A DNA stretch of 64,000 nucleotides. It comes from Melanocharis versteri. Taxonomy: Eukaryota > Chordata > Aves > Passeriformes > Melanocharitidae. The notes beneath the pieces were generated by a model that was given only the letters and a program-made list of their open reading frames with translations, ran no database searches and had not been told where the DNA came from. The DNA lies in NCBI GenBank assembly GCA_013397845.1, contig VZTG01001539.1, forward strand, positions 70,802-134,801, in the 5' to 3' direction. The position numbers and the translations under genes were made by a program. Positions 46,301 through 59,600 of the stretch are shown here, one piece after another (within the stretch, counting starts at the first letter, position 1; every line of letters begins with the position of its first letter).

Positions 46301-49300
46301 GAAGGGGAAAAAGGGAAGAGAAGGCCTGAAACACGCGGCTCCCCGAGGGTTTGTCCCTCTGCGTGCCCCGGGGGGCTGCAGGCCGGGAGCAGGGAGCTGG
46401 TGGCCGCTGGCTGCTGCCCGGCAGAGGACACCGGGCATTGCTCTGGGAGGTGGGAAATTTTAGAGAGGCTCTTTCTCTGCTGGCTGCAGGTCCCCACACT
46501 CTGCACATCCCTGCAGAGTCACGCTGGCCTAATTATGTCTTCAGGCAAACACAAGTTATTTACTAAATGTACCGGGTTCTGCCATCGGCACCGCCGTGCT
46601 TTCAGAGCCTGCGGCCGCTCCCCGTGGCCGACGGACACTGCCCGCAGGACCAGCTGTCCGTGCCAGGCAGAAGGAGCACTCTCCTCCTGGCCCTTGGGGT
46701 CTGGAGGCGCGGGCAGGTCCTGCCACTCGCCCCTTTCAGCAGCAGTACTGGGCGCCGTGTTTGTGGGTGGGTAGGAGGATGAGCTGCCAGCTCAGATCTA
46801 TAATCTGTAGCAGCTTGTAAGAGGCACCCCCTCTCCCTGCCCTCCAGGAGCTAAAAACAGTCTGGAAGGTCCCTCTTCCCCCGGGAAGGAGGCATGTGGC
46901 ATCCACTTGCACGGTGCAGAGTGGCTGAGGCTTTTTACACCCCCGGAGGTGCTGCCGTGCTGTGCCCTCTCCTGGCACACACAGCCCTGGCTGCAGCAGT
47001 GCTGCAGTGGCCACTGAACCCAGCCCAGCGCCCCTGCGGGATGGTGAAGACAAAACGTGTCCACGCTTCGCTTTGGGATCCATTGGAGCTCTTTTCTGAG
47101 CCAGTGCTGGAATTGGGGGAAGCCAAAAGAGGCACCTTCCGCGGGAGACGTGTGTGCAACCACTTGGTGTGGAAGCAAAGGCGGGCACATTGCTCTCAAC
47201 GTTCTCCCAATTTCCAGCTCCATGATAAACCTCTTCGAGTAACCCCGTCCTGCAACACATATTTCAGCGGTTCCATCCCTTCAGCACCAGGCATCCGTGC
47301 CCCGGGAAGCCGCAGAGGGCTCCTGCTGGTCAGCGGGCCGTGCCCAGGCAGAGCCCTCTGCGGCGGCGGCACCGCCTGCGGCCCCGGAGCCGCGTCCTCC
47401 AGACCGGGCACCCTGCTGCATCCAGCCCTGAGTTAATTACAGCATCGGCACCAGAGACTGTTGAAATGAAAGGGAAGGATGAGCATCTTTCTAGCTCTGC
47501 CTTTATTTCTTAACCCCAATTACGAGTCATGTTGGAAGAGAGAGGCGGTGACAGATAATAAAGTTCAGTGGAATGGTCTGAGTGTGAAGTGGAAAACCAG
47601 GAAAGCCTCACATCCTGATCCCAAACTGGACATTGGTGTGCTGTGTGGCCTCGTCTCCTGGTGTCCTCCGTGTAAACAGGGGAGCGGGGGATGCTTGGTC
47701 TGAGGGACATTCCCGAGGTGAATTAGCTTTTGGGAAGTGCTTAGAAGATTTAACATACCAATGGAAGTGTTAGCACAGACGGCTTTTGTTTTGCAGCAGA
47801 ACCAGAGAATGCAGCCCGGATCGGAGCCCGCCCTGGCTGTTCTGGCAGCTCAGAAGCTGCCGGCTGGAAAAGCCGTGACCCCGCCTGGGCGATCAGCACC
47901 CTGTGCCCCAGGCATGCAGGAAGGGCCAGAGGCGCAGCCAGGCTCTGGGGAGCTTGCCTGGAGCATATCCCTGGTGGCATTCCCAAGAGATGGAGGGGGC
48001 TTCCCGCAAGCACTCGTGTCACTGAAGACCCCCGGGGAGCCCCAGCCCCCGGTCCCCTGGGATCCCCGGGTGTGCTCAGCACCGCTGGATTGCCCAGCCT
48101 GGCCCCTGCCGAGGTGCCTGCGAGGTGACCAGGCGCTCCAGCTGTGGCCAGCGGTTTCCCTCGGGAATTCAGCGGGAACTGTGCGTTGCACCGTGCATGT
48201 GCGTGCCCCCAGCAGAGCCTCTGTCCCAGCCGCTGCTCCGGGAGTGCAGCTAACGCAGCCTGGCCCCTAAAGCCCAGGAAAACCGAAGGAGCACTCACCC
48301 AACAGATCTGCTTGGAGATGAGCAGCAGCCGGCATGCAGAGGACCGTCCACCCAGCTCCGGCTCCAGCACCTTCCCACTGCAGGGCACTTCGTAATTCTG
48401 TTTGCTTTCTAAACTAATCAGGTGAAAATACAAACTGAGTGCTAATCACAGAACGCAAATAGGGAAGAATATGTTAAAAAGAAAAACAACCCCCACCACC
48501 TTTGTTTTCAGTAAAGTTTATGTCAGGCATCGCATTTAGGACCGCTGGCAGATGAGCTGATGCTGTTTGCAGCATCACTCATTAACCAGTGTGCGCCCCA
48601 CCAGCCCAGCACACATCACCATATGACAGACTACAAAGCAGCACCAAAGCAAAGGAAACTTGAGATGAAACAGAGTGAGGTCATTGGTTCCTGGCATTAT
48701 CCTGAAGATGTTTGTCAACATTTTAATTTAGCCAAATGGCCACTATATTACAGAAATAAAGAATTCCTTTTTTTTCTTTTTTTTTCATAATCATGATGGT
48801 GGGGAGAGCTTTTGAAAAAAACCATTAACTCTTTCCACACTGTACTTCTGAAGAAACCTGAGAGGAGGGCAGGGACGCTGCAGCCTGATGGCGTTATCTG
48901 AGGCAGCTTCAGGTTTACAGTCTTGTCCTCTAATATTTGTAGTACTTGTACGTTGAAAACACAGGACTGAAACACGGCAGGGTTTGTAAGGAAAATGGTC
49001 TTGGACCTTACCTGCCCCTCCTGCTCTCCTTAGGCAATCCATCAGTATGTGCGAGCAGGCAGACCTGAGATAGGAATTCAGCTGATAAAGGGAATGCAAA
49101 TTCCAGGTACCGTGAGCTGGTCCCTGGCCTCCCTTGCCAGAACCAGAGCCTCGCTGAGCGGGAAGGGGCCCCTCAGAGCCCTCTGGCTGTTGCTGGGCTC
49201 GGGTCTCGCTGGGCTCGGCTGGCACACGGACTCTGCCCGCAGGGAGCAGGTGCTGGCCGTGCTCAGCACCCAGTTGTGGCCCCCTCGCCCCAGCGCCAGC

Positions 49301-49429
49301 TCACTGCCGACCAGCCTGGGACCGGGAGCACTGGGAGCTGCTGGAGCCCAGGCGATGGCACCAGAAGGCACGCAGAGGGTCAGCCCGGCCCTGCCGACGC
49401 TGTCCGGGTCCCCGCGGTCGCACAGAGCG
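43326..49429. other. Intergenic region between GRXCR2 and SH3RF2, no gene recognised
   Basis: Six kilobases between the head-to-head genes. Open frames up to about 230 codons occur but lack domains or conserved motifs. A short purine-rich run of GGA/GAG repeats lies near 45890-45920. Confidence 0.5.
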
Positions 49430-49660
49430 GGTGCTGCCGAGGTGAGCATCCCTGGGAAGGCGAGGCTGGAGCCGTCGCCGCCTGTCCGGAGCGCCGGGCG
49501 CTGGGGGCCGGGTCCGGACCCGGCTGGCACACGCTGCTCCCGCAGCAGGCCGGTGCCAGCCCCTGCTGCCAGGGCTGCCCTGGACCCTCGGGACATCGCG
49601 GCTGAGCTGCGGGGCCGCTGCAGGCCCGGGCCTGAGCCGCGCCGAGCGCGCCCGGCCGCA

Positions 49661-49709
49661 NNNNNNNNNNNNNNNNNNNNNNNNNNNNNNNNNNNNNNNN
49701 NNNNNNNNN
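49661..49709. other. Assembly gap (49 N)
   Basis: Run of 49 undefined bases within very GC-rich sequence (flanks GCGCGCCCGGCCGCA and GAGCCGGGCCGAGCCGGGCC), typical of CpG-island dropout in short-read assemblies. The true length is unknown. Confidence 0.98.
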
Positions 49710-50021
49710 GAGCCGGGCCGAGCCGGGCCGGCGCTCCCGGCCAGCGGGGGCGGCCCGTAGGTGTGCGAGGGGTGTGCGCGGCCAGCGCCGGGGCAGCCGG
49801 AGCCCAGCACCGACAGGTCGGGGCTGATGGTTATCAGGGACTCTCATCTCCTGAGCTGGGGAGTTTTTCCGGGCCGTGTCAGCTGCGCTGCGCGGAGCAG
49901 GAGCGCTGCAGCCCGCCCTGCGCTCGGCGTCGGGCAGCGCCCGGCGCGGCTGCGGGCCCCTCTGCCCGGCGAGCAGGACCTGGGGCTGCAGCCCGGCCCC
50001 AGCCCGGCCCCTCGCTCCAAC

Positions 50022-50039
50022 TGAGTCACGAGTGACTCA
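50022..50039. promoter_or_regulatory. Paired AP-1 (TRE) sites in an inverted repeat
   Basis: TGAGTCACGAGTGACTCA consists of two consensus AP-1 elements (TGAGTCA and TGACTCA) in 8-bp inverted arms around a GA spacer, 250 bp upstream of the SH3RF2 start codon inside the CpG-rich region. AP-1 is the Jun/Fos target of JNK signalling, the pathway SH3RF2 is reported to modulate. Function is inferred from motif only. Confidence 0.6.
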
Positions 50040-50288
50040 TTCCGAACCGGGCTGCAGGCGCAGCGAGTGCGTTCGCACATTGGCTGGCGAGGCGCAGCTC
50101 TGGATGTAGGTGGCTGCGTTACACGCTCCGGCAGCGCAGCTCTGCTCCGTGCTCCCTCCTCCTCGCCCTCCGTGCAGGATAGCTGCCCGAGCCCGGGATC
50201 TGCTTCTCGCAGGCGCAGGAAGGCATCGCCGGTGGATGTGGGGTGCGGATGGCCCCGGCTCCGCTCCTGAAGGGGCTCTGCGCTGAAG

Positions 50289-50660
50289 ATGGACGACCTG
50301 GCTCTCCTTGACCTGTTGGAGTGTCCCGTGTGCTTCGAAAAGCTCGACGCCACAGCGAAGGTGCTGCCGTGCCAGCACACATTCTGCAAGCCCTGTCTGC
50401 AGAGGATCCTGAAATCCCAGAAGGAGCTCCGGTGCCCCGAGTGCAGGACCCTGGTCCTGGGCAGCATTGAGCAGCTGCCCTCCAACCTGCTCCTCATTCG
50501 CCTCCTGGATGGAGTCAGGTGTGGACAAAACGTCACGAGGTTTGGCTCGATCCAGAGGTCGGGGGTCCTGTCCTCCCCCGCCTCCATCAGGAGAGTGCCC
50601 AGGGGGCTCCAGCTGCATCAGCACCGGCTGGCAACGAACCCCAGGATCCACATGGAAGGG
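50289..50660 (+). CDS. SH3RF2: SH3RF2 first coding exon (RING finger)
   Basis: Encodes residues 1-124 of SH3 domain-containing RING finger protein 2 (POSHER, PPP1R39), an E3 ubiquitin ligase that promotes degradation of the JNK scaffold POSH/SH3RF1 and interacts with protein phosphatase 1 and PAK4 in mammals. The ATG at 50289 has A at -3 and G at +4, and [20 protein letters not shown] matches the mammalian N-terminus closely. The C3HC4 RING is complete: Cys12, Cys15, Cys28, His30, Cys33, Cys36, Cys49, Cys52. After it comes [13 protein letters not shown], typical of the POSH family, then a variable linker ending NPRIHMEG. The donor GTAAGG follows in phase 0. The next exon is 10.5 kb downstream. 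In chicken, a deletion removing most of SH3RF2 is known from high-growth lines. Confidence 0.97.
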
Positions 50661-53600
50661 GTAAGGAGGTTCTTTCTTCTGTCCATGGGCGTAGGAAGGT
50701 GCCTGCTGTGTGTCCAGAGCCAGGAACCTTTTCTGTTAGCAGCACCACAGAGTGTTTGAAGTGAGAGCGAGTGTTTTGTTTGCAAATTTGGCTGCTGTTT
50801 CGTTGTGATATTTGACTGTTTCAAGTTCATCACAGCAGAAACTGAACTGACCCCCAGGCTGAGACAAAGCCCTTCTCCTTAAGAAAACTTCCCAGCAGCT
50901 CTTTTCTCCCAGAGTTTTGGGATGCTTCCTGGCTTTTGAGGGCATTTCAGGTGCTTGGACTTTGGGGCAATACACTGCTTTTGACTGATAGCAATTAAGT
51001 CAGTAATTGCAGAGCTGTAACTGTTAGTGGTGGAGAAAGTATTTCCATAGCTGCACCTCAGTTTCCCTGCACTGGAAAAGAAGGGGGGTGCCCAAGGATG
51101 CTGCTGCTGCTCCTTCCAAAGTTCTTGGAGGTTGACTAGTTAAAAATATTAAATTTGACTCACTTACTGACTGTACCTAGGGATGATTTACTAGACTAAT
51201 TTTAAAATTCTAAGTTCTTTCCATCATTTTCTTTAACAATACGAAAGCTTTTCTTGAATAATGGGGACGTGATATTAGACCTGTTAAAAGAGCTTGGCTC
51301 AGATGGAATTTAGGGTAGAGACTTGTGGCTTCACTTTTCCCACATTGTATTCCTGGATTTCCATTTCTCTCACCTGAACTATTCTGTACGTCTCTACAAA
51401 CCTTTTAATAACACTCCAAAGCTGGGCTGAAGGGAGTGTTGAATCCCGGAGCGTGGTCAGAGCACGGAGCTGTAGAGGCGGGACAGGTGTTGTGCCCTGC
51501 GCTGGCGCCGTGCAGGTGTTGCTGTCCTGTGGGTGTGAGCTGGCACACGCGGCCCAGCGAGCCTCGGAGGGGCTGCTGAGGGGTCTGGGTGGATCGCGCT
51601 CCAAAGCCGGGCATCCCTCGGGAGCTGCTCTCTCTGGTGTTCCCCTGGAGCGCGTGGCACTGCAGGCCTGAGCCGGAGGCACCGTGTCCCTTTCCCGGGG
51701 CACAGCCAGGACAGGGGACAGGGCGGGTGGGTGACCCTGCCCAGCCCAGAGCGCTCTCCTGGCTGCAGCAGCGGGAGGGGCTGAGCCCGGGGCAGAGCGG
51801 AGCGGAGCGGTCCTTGGGCTGCCAGCGGCCCCTCCACAGCCTCCTGCTCTGGCCAGGGCTGCGGCGGCAGCGAGACCCTCGCTGGGAGCCACGGGCTCTC
51901 CAGGGCAGCCGCAGGAGCTGCTGGTGCCGTTCGTGCAAGGGACAAACCACCCAGCAGTGACAGGTTTCAGTCGCTGCCATCCCGGCAGCATTCCAGCTGG
52001 CAAGGAGAAGGTTGTGGTTTTTCCAACCGGACTCCCCTGGCCCTGGATAAAAGAGCACAAATACACTTGTCTGGTTTTCTTCTCTCTCACTCATTTTGTG
52101 TTTCTTTCACTGGTTCTCAGGACAGGTAGGAACTTGCTGCTGGTATATGATGGCAACGTCCATCCATCCATAGCTCCCAAAAGCTTTTAAGACCAGTATA
52201 AGACCAAACTCCTGGGAATCAGCAGAGCCAGTGAGCACTGGGGGAGCAGTGGCTGTGGCTGCTCCCTGGCACTGGGACAGCCCTCTGAGCTCCTGGGAAG
52301 GGATATAAAACACATTGCACTGAAGTACTCTTACACTTAATTAGTTACTTCATTATAAAACACTTTGGAATCCTCTGCTGCAAGGTGAAGAATGCAATGT
52401 ATTAGTCACATTTTGGTTTTGGTGGTTTTAAATACCTGCATTTAGGACCAGCCGTTACTTTGGGTACTCCAGTGGGATGTTAGTGGCTTTGGCATTCGGT
52501 GACAGCAGCACGTCACCCAGCAGAGCAGGGACACATTTGAAAGTGTCCGTGCAGTGCAAAGATGAGACAGTGATGAGGATGACTTGTCATCACCTTACCC
52601 CACAGATGCTTAAATTCCAGGGTATTCACCTGAAGGAATCTGGGTAAGCAGAGACCTCCAGATGTTTGTGAACCTCAGAGCAGATTCTTTTTGTCAGGAA
52701 TCAGAGTGAGAGCAGCTGCCCTGCAGTGCTGCTCCCCCCACCACCGCTCTCCCCTGGCTACTCAGGATTGCAGTGCCCACGTGCTGCTGCAGCCAAAGTC
52801 GTGTGCTCCCCAAAACCAGACTGCCCCAATCTGCGAGGGCTGCTGATTACCCCAGTGCTATCCACCACCTTGTGCTACAAAGCAAACACAGCTGACGTGC
52901 CCCACACAGCTCTGCAGCCAGAGCCACCACCCAGCCAGGATAGGGGCCAGCATTTGGTTTTACCAAGGCTGTTCTATAAATAAACTTCCTTTACTCCCTG
53001 GAGCTGAGAACATCACAAGTCTGATCAAAGTTTCTCTCTCAGCAGAGATGTTTCCTTGCCAGCTCTTTGCTCTTCATGCTCATGAGCATCCATGAAGGCA
53101 AAAAATAAAATCCATCCCTCATCACCCAGCAAGCCAAGAGCTCGTGTCTTTCTGAGCAGGAGGAGCAAGCAGGCCCCCACAGAGCTGCTGGATTAGCACG
53201 AATACAGCACTCGGTTTGCAGTCAGGAATTTCCCAGAGCCAGTCGTTAAAAAACAGGGAATTTTCTAATTACAGCCCATCCCAAGCGATTTATTTGCTGG
53301 CATTTAAATCCCTTTTGAATCCACTTCCTACGAGCTAACGTGGCGTGGGCACGTGCTGGGTTTGTGCACGTGGACCCGTCCGTGCGTAACCACGGCCTGG
53401 CCACGCCGGGTCCGGCTCTGAGCCCCTGCACTGCCCCACAGCCACTCCTGCCACCCCAGCCAGGCCTTCAGATCTTGAACATCAGTGCAGAGAGGACAAG
53501 ACTTTGGATTTTCAAAATCTCCACATAACAAACTGTCTGGAATTTAAGAATAAAAGGACTTGCTGGGAGGCGTACGCGTAAATAAGCCACGCTGAAGCCT

Positions 53601-56600
53601 TTGAACTCTTAGGAACTGCCCCTGGCATGTGCCAGGTGTGCTTACAGCTTGTGCTGAAGCTCCTCCTCACCTGGCTGCAGCCCCTGCGTGAGCAAGGTGT
53701 GTGCTGAGGCATGCACGAGCCTCCCACACCTCTTCAGGGGGATTGGGTGACCCAGCTGCAGCCTGCACGCGGCAGAATTCCATCCAGGCCACTGAACGGC
53801 TACTTGGGTGCTGAACTTTGTCATGCAACAAACATGGGACAGTGAGCCAGAGGAAAAAAGTTCCAAGTATGACAGCTTGCCTTAGGAAAACACAGACCAC
53901 GCAGATTTAACTGTGACTTGGGCTATTTTCTCTTTGCATGAACTGAGTGCTCAACACCCCCTTCCAGCATTTCATGGGAGATAGACAGATAACACCTCTA
54001 TTGGGATAAAAATACTCTGCACTCCAACGTCCCACCTTCACACGGACGTCTATAGATAGTGCCTGCATCTTGGTATTTTCTTCTCCTCCAGAGTCATCTC
54101 CAACTCCTTTCTGCGTTTGACAGACAGGACTTGGATTGCTGGAGCTTCTTGAAGCCTTGTTCAAAGCAAACTCCATGTTTGCACCTGGCAGAGGCAAGCG
54201 AGTTTCCTGGCCCCCTCACTGAGCCAACCCCCTTCCCCACCCTCCCAAAACCCCCAGCAGTTCCTGCGTAGTCACAGCAGTGACCTCAACACGTGTGTCA
54301 CATCCCCCAGGGCTGGCCAAGCACTGTGGGGACGTCACACACCCGCGGGTGCTGTCCAGGGTGGGCTCTGCCTGAGGTGGCGGTGCCAGCTCCTCTCCCA
54401 GCAGAGCATCCTCGCACCCCACGGCTGCTGGGCTGGGTGGGGGTGTGCCACAGAGCCCCTCAGCTGCACTCAGAGATGCTTCATTTGGCTACAAGATTCT
54501 GTGTGGTCTTAGGGCCTTTCTGGAGAAAGGATTTGTCCCAGGTCTCCTCCACTGCCGTGTCCCATCGGGGTTTGTCCCATTCTGACAGAACGAGGAGCTG
54601 CTCCCGCAGTGCTGGTGGCACCTTGTGCCGGACATTGGTGTCTTTTGTCCCTTTGCATTTTGTCCCTTAGCACTTCTGTCTACTGCAAAGAGAGTGAGGT
54701 CACCTCCACGCAGGCTGGTGGTCAGCACACACCCCGAAAGCTGTGTGAGCAACAGACCTGGCACAGGGCACTCCTGGGTGGTACCTCAGGCGGTGGAAAG
54801 CCCAAAGACCTCCACGGCCAACAGCAGGAGCCAGTTTCCCTGGTTTTACAAAATTAGGTACCAAGCTGCAAACACATAAAAGTGTTTTAATTTGTTTCCA
54901 AGGCAATGAGTCAGGCTCAGATGGCGAGTCAGGAATAGCACAGCAGGGCTCCTCTGCGAGCTCACCTGCGTGGTGCCGTGGTCAGCCAGGAGCCTCGAAG
55001 TCTGAGTCCTCCTCTTCTCACGTTTTCCCTGCTGGTCACTGCCACCGTCCCTGGGTCCATGGAGTTGGTGGCTGGCCTGAGTCTGTGGTTTTCCCTCTCG
55101 AGGGCAGGGTGGGGAGGAGGCACGCTCCCGTGCAGCTCTGCAGCGTGCCAGGGCTGGAGGTGTCGGGAGGGCTCTCCCTGCTGCCAGCACCGTCTCGGCT
55201 TGCAGAGTGCCCAGGCCCGAGGCCTGCTGGCAGAGGTGGCCTTGTTGCCCAGCGCTGGCAGCTCTGGCTGAGGAGCCACACCAGCCCAAACCAGCAGGGA
55301 GAGGGCTCAGGAGCAGCAGGAGGAGGGAGCAGGATGCAGGTTTCCTCCCTGCACAATAAACAGCCTCTTCTGAGAGCGGTGGTGCTGAGGCAGAGCATCA
55401 TGACTGGGCACGCCGAGGGCTGACGCAGTTTGTTTTCCGTGCAGCTTAAACCCATGACACACAACTTAACCACTGCCCGGGTCTGCTGACGGCAGCAGAG
55501 ACTCATCTGATACAGCAGCAGCGAGCCAAGAGGCGTGAGAGGGTTTCGTGCACACACTGCAGCCTGAGCTCGCTGGGACCCCATCCCCAGCACGCCCCTG
55601 CCAGCTCCTCTCTCTCCTCTCACAGCCCGGTCCCCGCTCTCCCTGTGCCCCCACGGCTCTGCCCAGGGGCAAAGCCACAGCCCGGTCCAGCTCCAGCCCT
55701 GGGCACTCCTCGGGCTCTCCTGAATGTCCCCCGTGTTCCACACAGGCAAGGTGAAGCCTGATGCAGCTGTGTCCTCCTGGGGAGCCGTGGGGGCATCACC
55801 AGCACGAGGCCAGGCATTCCTCTCGGGGCTGGGTGCTGGCAGTGGTGCCTCAGCCTCTCTCATCCTCTCCATCAGAGAAGCTGCTCTGTGTTTTCTTTAA
55901 TCATTTTCCCCACTTTCCCTGTCACCTTTGCATCCCAAAGCCAGAACTACAACAGGCCACGTTCAGAAGTGACATGAGCCTTGATGCCATGGTACCCCAG
56001 GGTGTGAGTGAGCAGAGGGGGCTGGTGCTCCCAGGCCCTCTGCCATCACCCCAGCACCTGCAGCCATGCAGATGGAGCAGCACAAAACCAGCTAAATCCA
56101 TACAATTCACATCTCCAGCATCTCCCCGTGATGGCCAGTTGGCCCAGGAGCAGGTGGCCACCAGCATTAGCCATGGGCAGTGCTGGCCTCCCATTTGGGC
56201 AGGCCCAGGAGGGAATGGGGCAGCTCCAGGGCTGATGTGAGCAGGAGGGACCGGCTTTGTTCTCCCTGGTGCACACAGTCTACGTGTGCTTGGAAGATAG
56301 GAACAATCCTCCTCAGGGAAGAAATAATGCAGAAACCACCCAACTGCCTGAATCCTCAGAATATAATTATATGAAGAGATTGAAATGACAAGTTCACTTT
56401 TGAAGGTTTTGTTCTCTGTGACAAAGCTGAAGTTATCTCCTCTGCTGAAATGAAGAAAAACAGAATTGTAATGGCAATTAATTTACATTCAAATAGCTCT
56501 TTTCATCCACCTGGATCCTGCAGAGCCCTGAACTGTGCTAGCTGAGCACACGAGCAGGCGATGGGGCTCATTCATGCCATGCAGACATGGGCAGTTGTGG

Positions 56601-59600
56601 CAGGATGTTGGAAGCAGCAATCAGTAACCAGAACGGATGGAGATGTTGTTGATCAGCTCTATAAAAAGCCAGAGTGTCCGTGTCCTTCAGTGTCAGCGTG
56701 TGGGTAATACGCAGCTCCACGTGCTGGGTGTAAGTCACAGCTCATCAGGAGCATGGCCTGGGCTGTGCCCTCAGATCTGTCCTGGAGTCACTGCCTGCCT
56801 CAGGGTGAGACATTCACGCTGCCCAGAGCTGTCCTGTCTCCTGCACGAGGTCCTCGGGAAGAAAAAAGAGGCCTCCCTGTGGGGCAACTCCCATGAAAGC
56901 CAGATTGGGATCAGTCCCTTGGGAATTACTGCAGAGACATTCAGCGGGACGGGCACAGGGAGAAGCTGCTCCAGGGCATTCCCTGCATGGGGTTAGGAAA
57001 ATCAAAGCTGGGAAAACACCAGTCCAAGTCCATCTGAGGCCATTCCTGATCCATCTGGAGTCAGCAGGACACCTGCCAAGGCTTGGGGGCCAGCTCCAGC
57101 CCTGCCTCAGGCAGGGGCAGCAAATCAGCAGGAAGCAGCCCATGGCACCCAGAGCAATGATCTGTCCCGAGGATCCCGTGTCGCTCATCCCACACGCCCA
57201 CCCACGCTGTCAGCGGTGCTGGTGGCGTGGGGCACTCAGGAGGATGCCATCCGGTGCCAGCAGCCGTGTCCCACGGAGCCGTGCGTGGCAGCAGGGGCAG
57301 GAGCCAGGCTCCAGCACAGACGCACCCGTGGCCTCGGCCCGCGCTGCCCTGGGGATCCCGGCTGCGGCTCCGGCTCCTCTGGCAGAGCTGCTGGTGCCAG
57401 GGGACCGCACTGCTCCTCGGGCTGGTTTCACAGGGAACAAGGGACGAGGTTTAGGGGCATTCCCAGCTTCCATCAGCAGTCTCTCCTCTTCCCTGTGCTC
57501 CTGGCTTTGCTCCCAGCAATCCCCTCCCCAACCAGCCTCACACGCCGCTTCTCCTTCTCTTTTTTGTAAATTCCCATGCTCTGAGTTTGGGTCTTTCATG
57601 AGTCCCCTGCTGCCAATCGTGAGGAGTTATAACCAGCTCATTTCGGATAATTACAGAGTGCATTTCTCTGCTAGGAAGAGATGCCCCAAATTGCTTCCTC
57701 ATACACATGTACATATTTTTAATCTTCTTTGTTTTGTGCGGAGGGAGACTCAGAGGCATTGGATGGCTGCCCGGCACAACTGATGCCAAATGCCAAAAAT
57801 AGTGAAAAAAATAAAATCTTTTCTCCCTTATTGGCCTCAAATCCACTGAGAACGGGGACGAGGAGTTGGAGTGCATCTGCCATAACCATCCCTGCTGGCG
57901 GAGTGGCCAAGGAGAGAAAAGCGTCTCCCCAGAGCCGGCACTGAGGCAAGGGGGCTCTGTTCCCCACCTGGCGTTACCTGCTGCCTTCTCTCCCTGGGCT
58001 CTCCCACGCTCTCTCCAGGCAGCCCCATGGCCAGGGGCACCTGGGCTCGGCCGCTCTGGGAGCCTGAAGTAGCTCCTGGTCTCACTCAGGTGTGATGGAG
58101 GAGAAAACAGGGGAAATCAAAAAACGAGGCAGCATCAAAAAAAGATACAGGCACCCCGCAAATGGGGTTCTTTGCTGTAGTTTCTCTCTCTCTCTGCTAC
58201 CGGGCAGCAATATTCCACACAAACTTTCAGCGACCTTTAGCTGAGTTTTTCACAAAGCTGCTCCCAGTGTTTTCTCACCGGGATGTTCAGACAGATGCCA
58301 AGCTTGCACGAGGGACCCACCAGTGTGTGCAGTGCTTGGCTGGACATTTTGCTGCCACCACCACTCTGCTAAAATGAAATGCTGCTTTGGATTAACCAAA
58401 AGCAACTGGACATGCTAACGGGAGAAGGCTCCATCAAAGCAAAACAGGCCCTTCCTCCCCCCTGCCAGGACCACGTTCTGCCCGAGAAAGCCTCTCCCTC
58501 TGCCCCCAGCCACCCCCAGGCACTCCTCGTCTTTATCGCAGGTTAATTAGCACCCCAGTTTCTGCCTTTGCAATTAACCTACTTTAAATAAAGCAAAACA
58601 GGTCCCTTGCAGAGGATCTGGGACACCCAGGAGTGGACAGAAAGCAGCCCAGACTGAGACAGGGCTCTGCTCAGCGCTGCAGGAAAGCGATGATAGGCTG
58701 TGACCAGCCACCCCCCCTCAGGGCTCTGCTGCCCAACCCCAGCCCCAGCACCGTGGCTGCCACAGCGTGGTTCAGTTGTTCTTTCCTACACCCTACAAAC
58801 ACGTTAAAAACCAGGGACTCTGCATGTCTTTCTGAAATCTTCAGCTTGCAGCTTTATTTTGTGATGGGCCTACAGTAAAAACCCCCTTAGTTGCTCCTTG
58901 TGGGTAGGTAAAGGCTTAGTTTATGTCCTAAATAAAGTTGGGAAATTGATGGGGTATTTTTGTCTCAGTATCTGAGCAGCCAAACAAAATTTCTTTTAAA
59001 AAATTTAAAATATCAAAACAGACTTTGGAAAAAGCTGACTTGGGTTGGGAGATTTGAAAGGGCATAAAAGTGTGAGGAAAGGGTTAAAGAGGAAGGGAAG
59101 AGCTGAAGGTTGTGAGTGTGGTTAGAGGAAGAAAGAGCCCATTCATCCAACCATCCATGCATCCAAGTGGAGGGATGTGTTCAGCCAGCCCTAACACCAC
59201 AAACGCACCTGTCCCACCTGGTTTTCGGGTATTTATCCCAATCTGCCCACTGTCTCATTCCTGTGCCTGCTGAAGAAAGAATATTCCAGACTCCCAGCAC
59301 TCTGTTGCTTGCTCCCTGTTCCCAGTTAGCACCAGGTATGCATTTCATTTCGGAGTTTCTCTTGTTTTTAATATATTTCCATAACTCGTTCATGCTGCCT
59401 TTAATGTTTTGCTGTATCCTGCCGTTCCCTCACATCCGAGACGTTGCTGCTCCTCCTTCCCAAGCCCTGTTCTGGCACTTTGGAAGAGTCCCGTTTGTTT
59501 TCTGGTTGCTCCCGAGGCAGTGCAAGGTCCGTGCTGCTCGTGCTTGTGTGACAGCAGCCAGAGGCGCCTGCGTGGTTCTGGGGGCGAGCTGCCGGCCGTG

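Larger units (their letters stand above)
49430..50288 (+). promoter_or_regulatory. SH3RF2: CpG-rich presumed promoter and 5' UTR of SH3RF2
   Basis: High GC and frequent CpG from about 49430 up to the SH3RF2 ATG, consistent with a CpG-island promoter. It contains a 49-N gap (49661-49709) and a double AP-1 palindrome (50022-50039). A pyrimidine-rich tract ending GTGCAG at 50177 could be the splice acceptor of the first coding exon, which would put a non-coding first exon further upstream, as in mammals. The transcription start cannot be fixed by sequence alone. Confidence 0.7.

Noticed and set aside
49049..50035. 328-codon plus-strand open frame upstream of SH3RF2
   Set aside because: It runs through the 49-N gap and GC-rich CpG-island sequence where stops are rare. 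There is no recognisable domain, and the opposite strand is similarly open.
56893..57783. 296-codon plus-strand open frame inside the SH3RF2 intron
   Set aside because: No recognisable family or domain, and overlapping minus-strand frames are also open. It is probably chance in stop-poor sequence.
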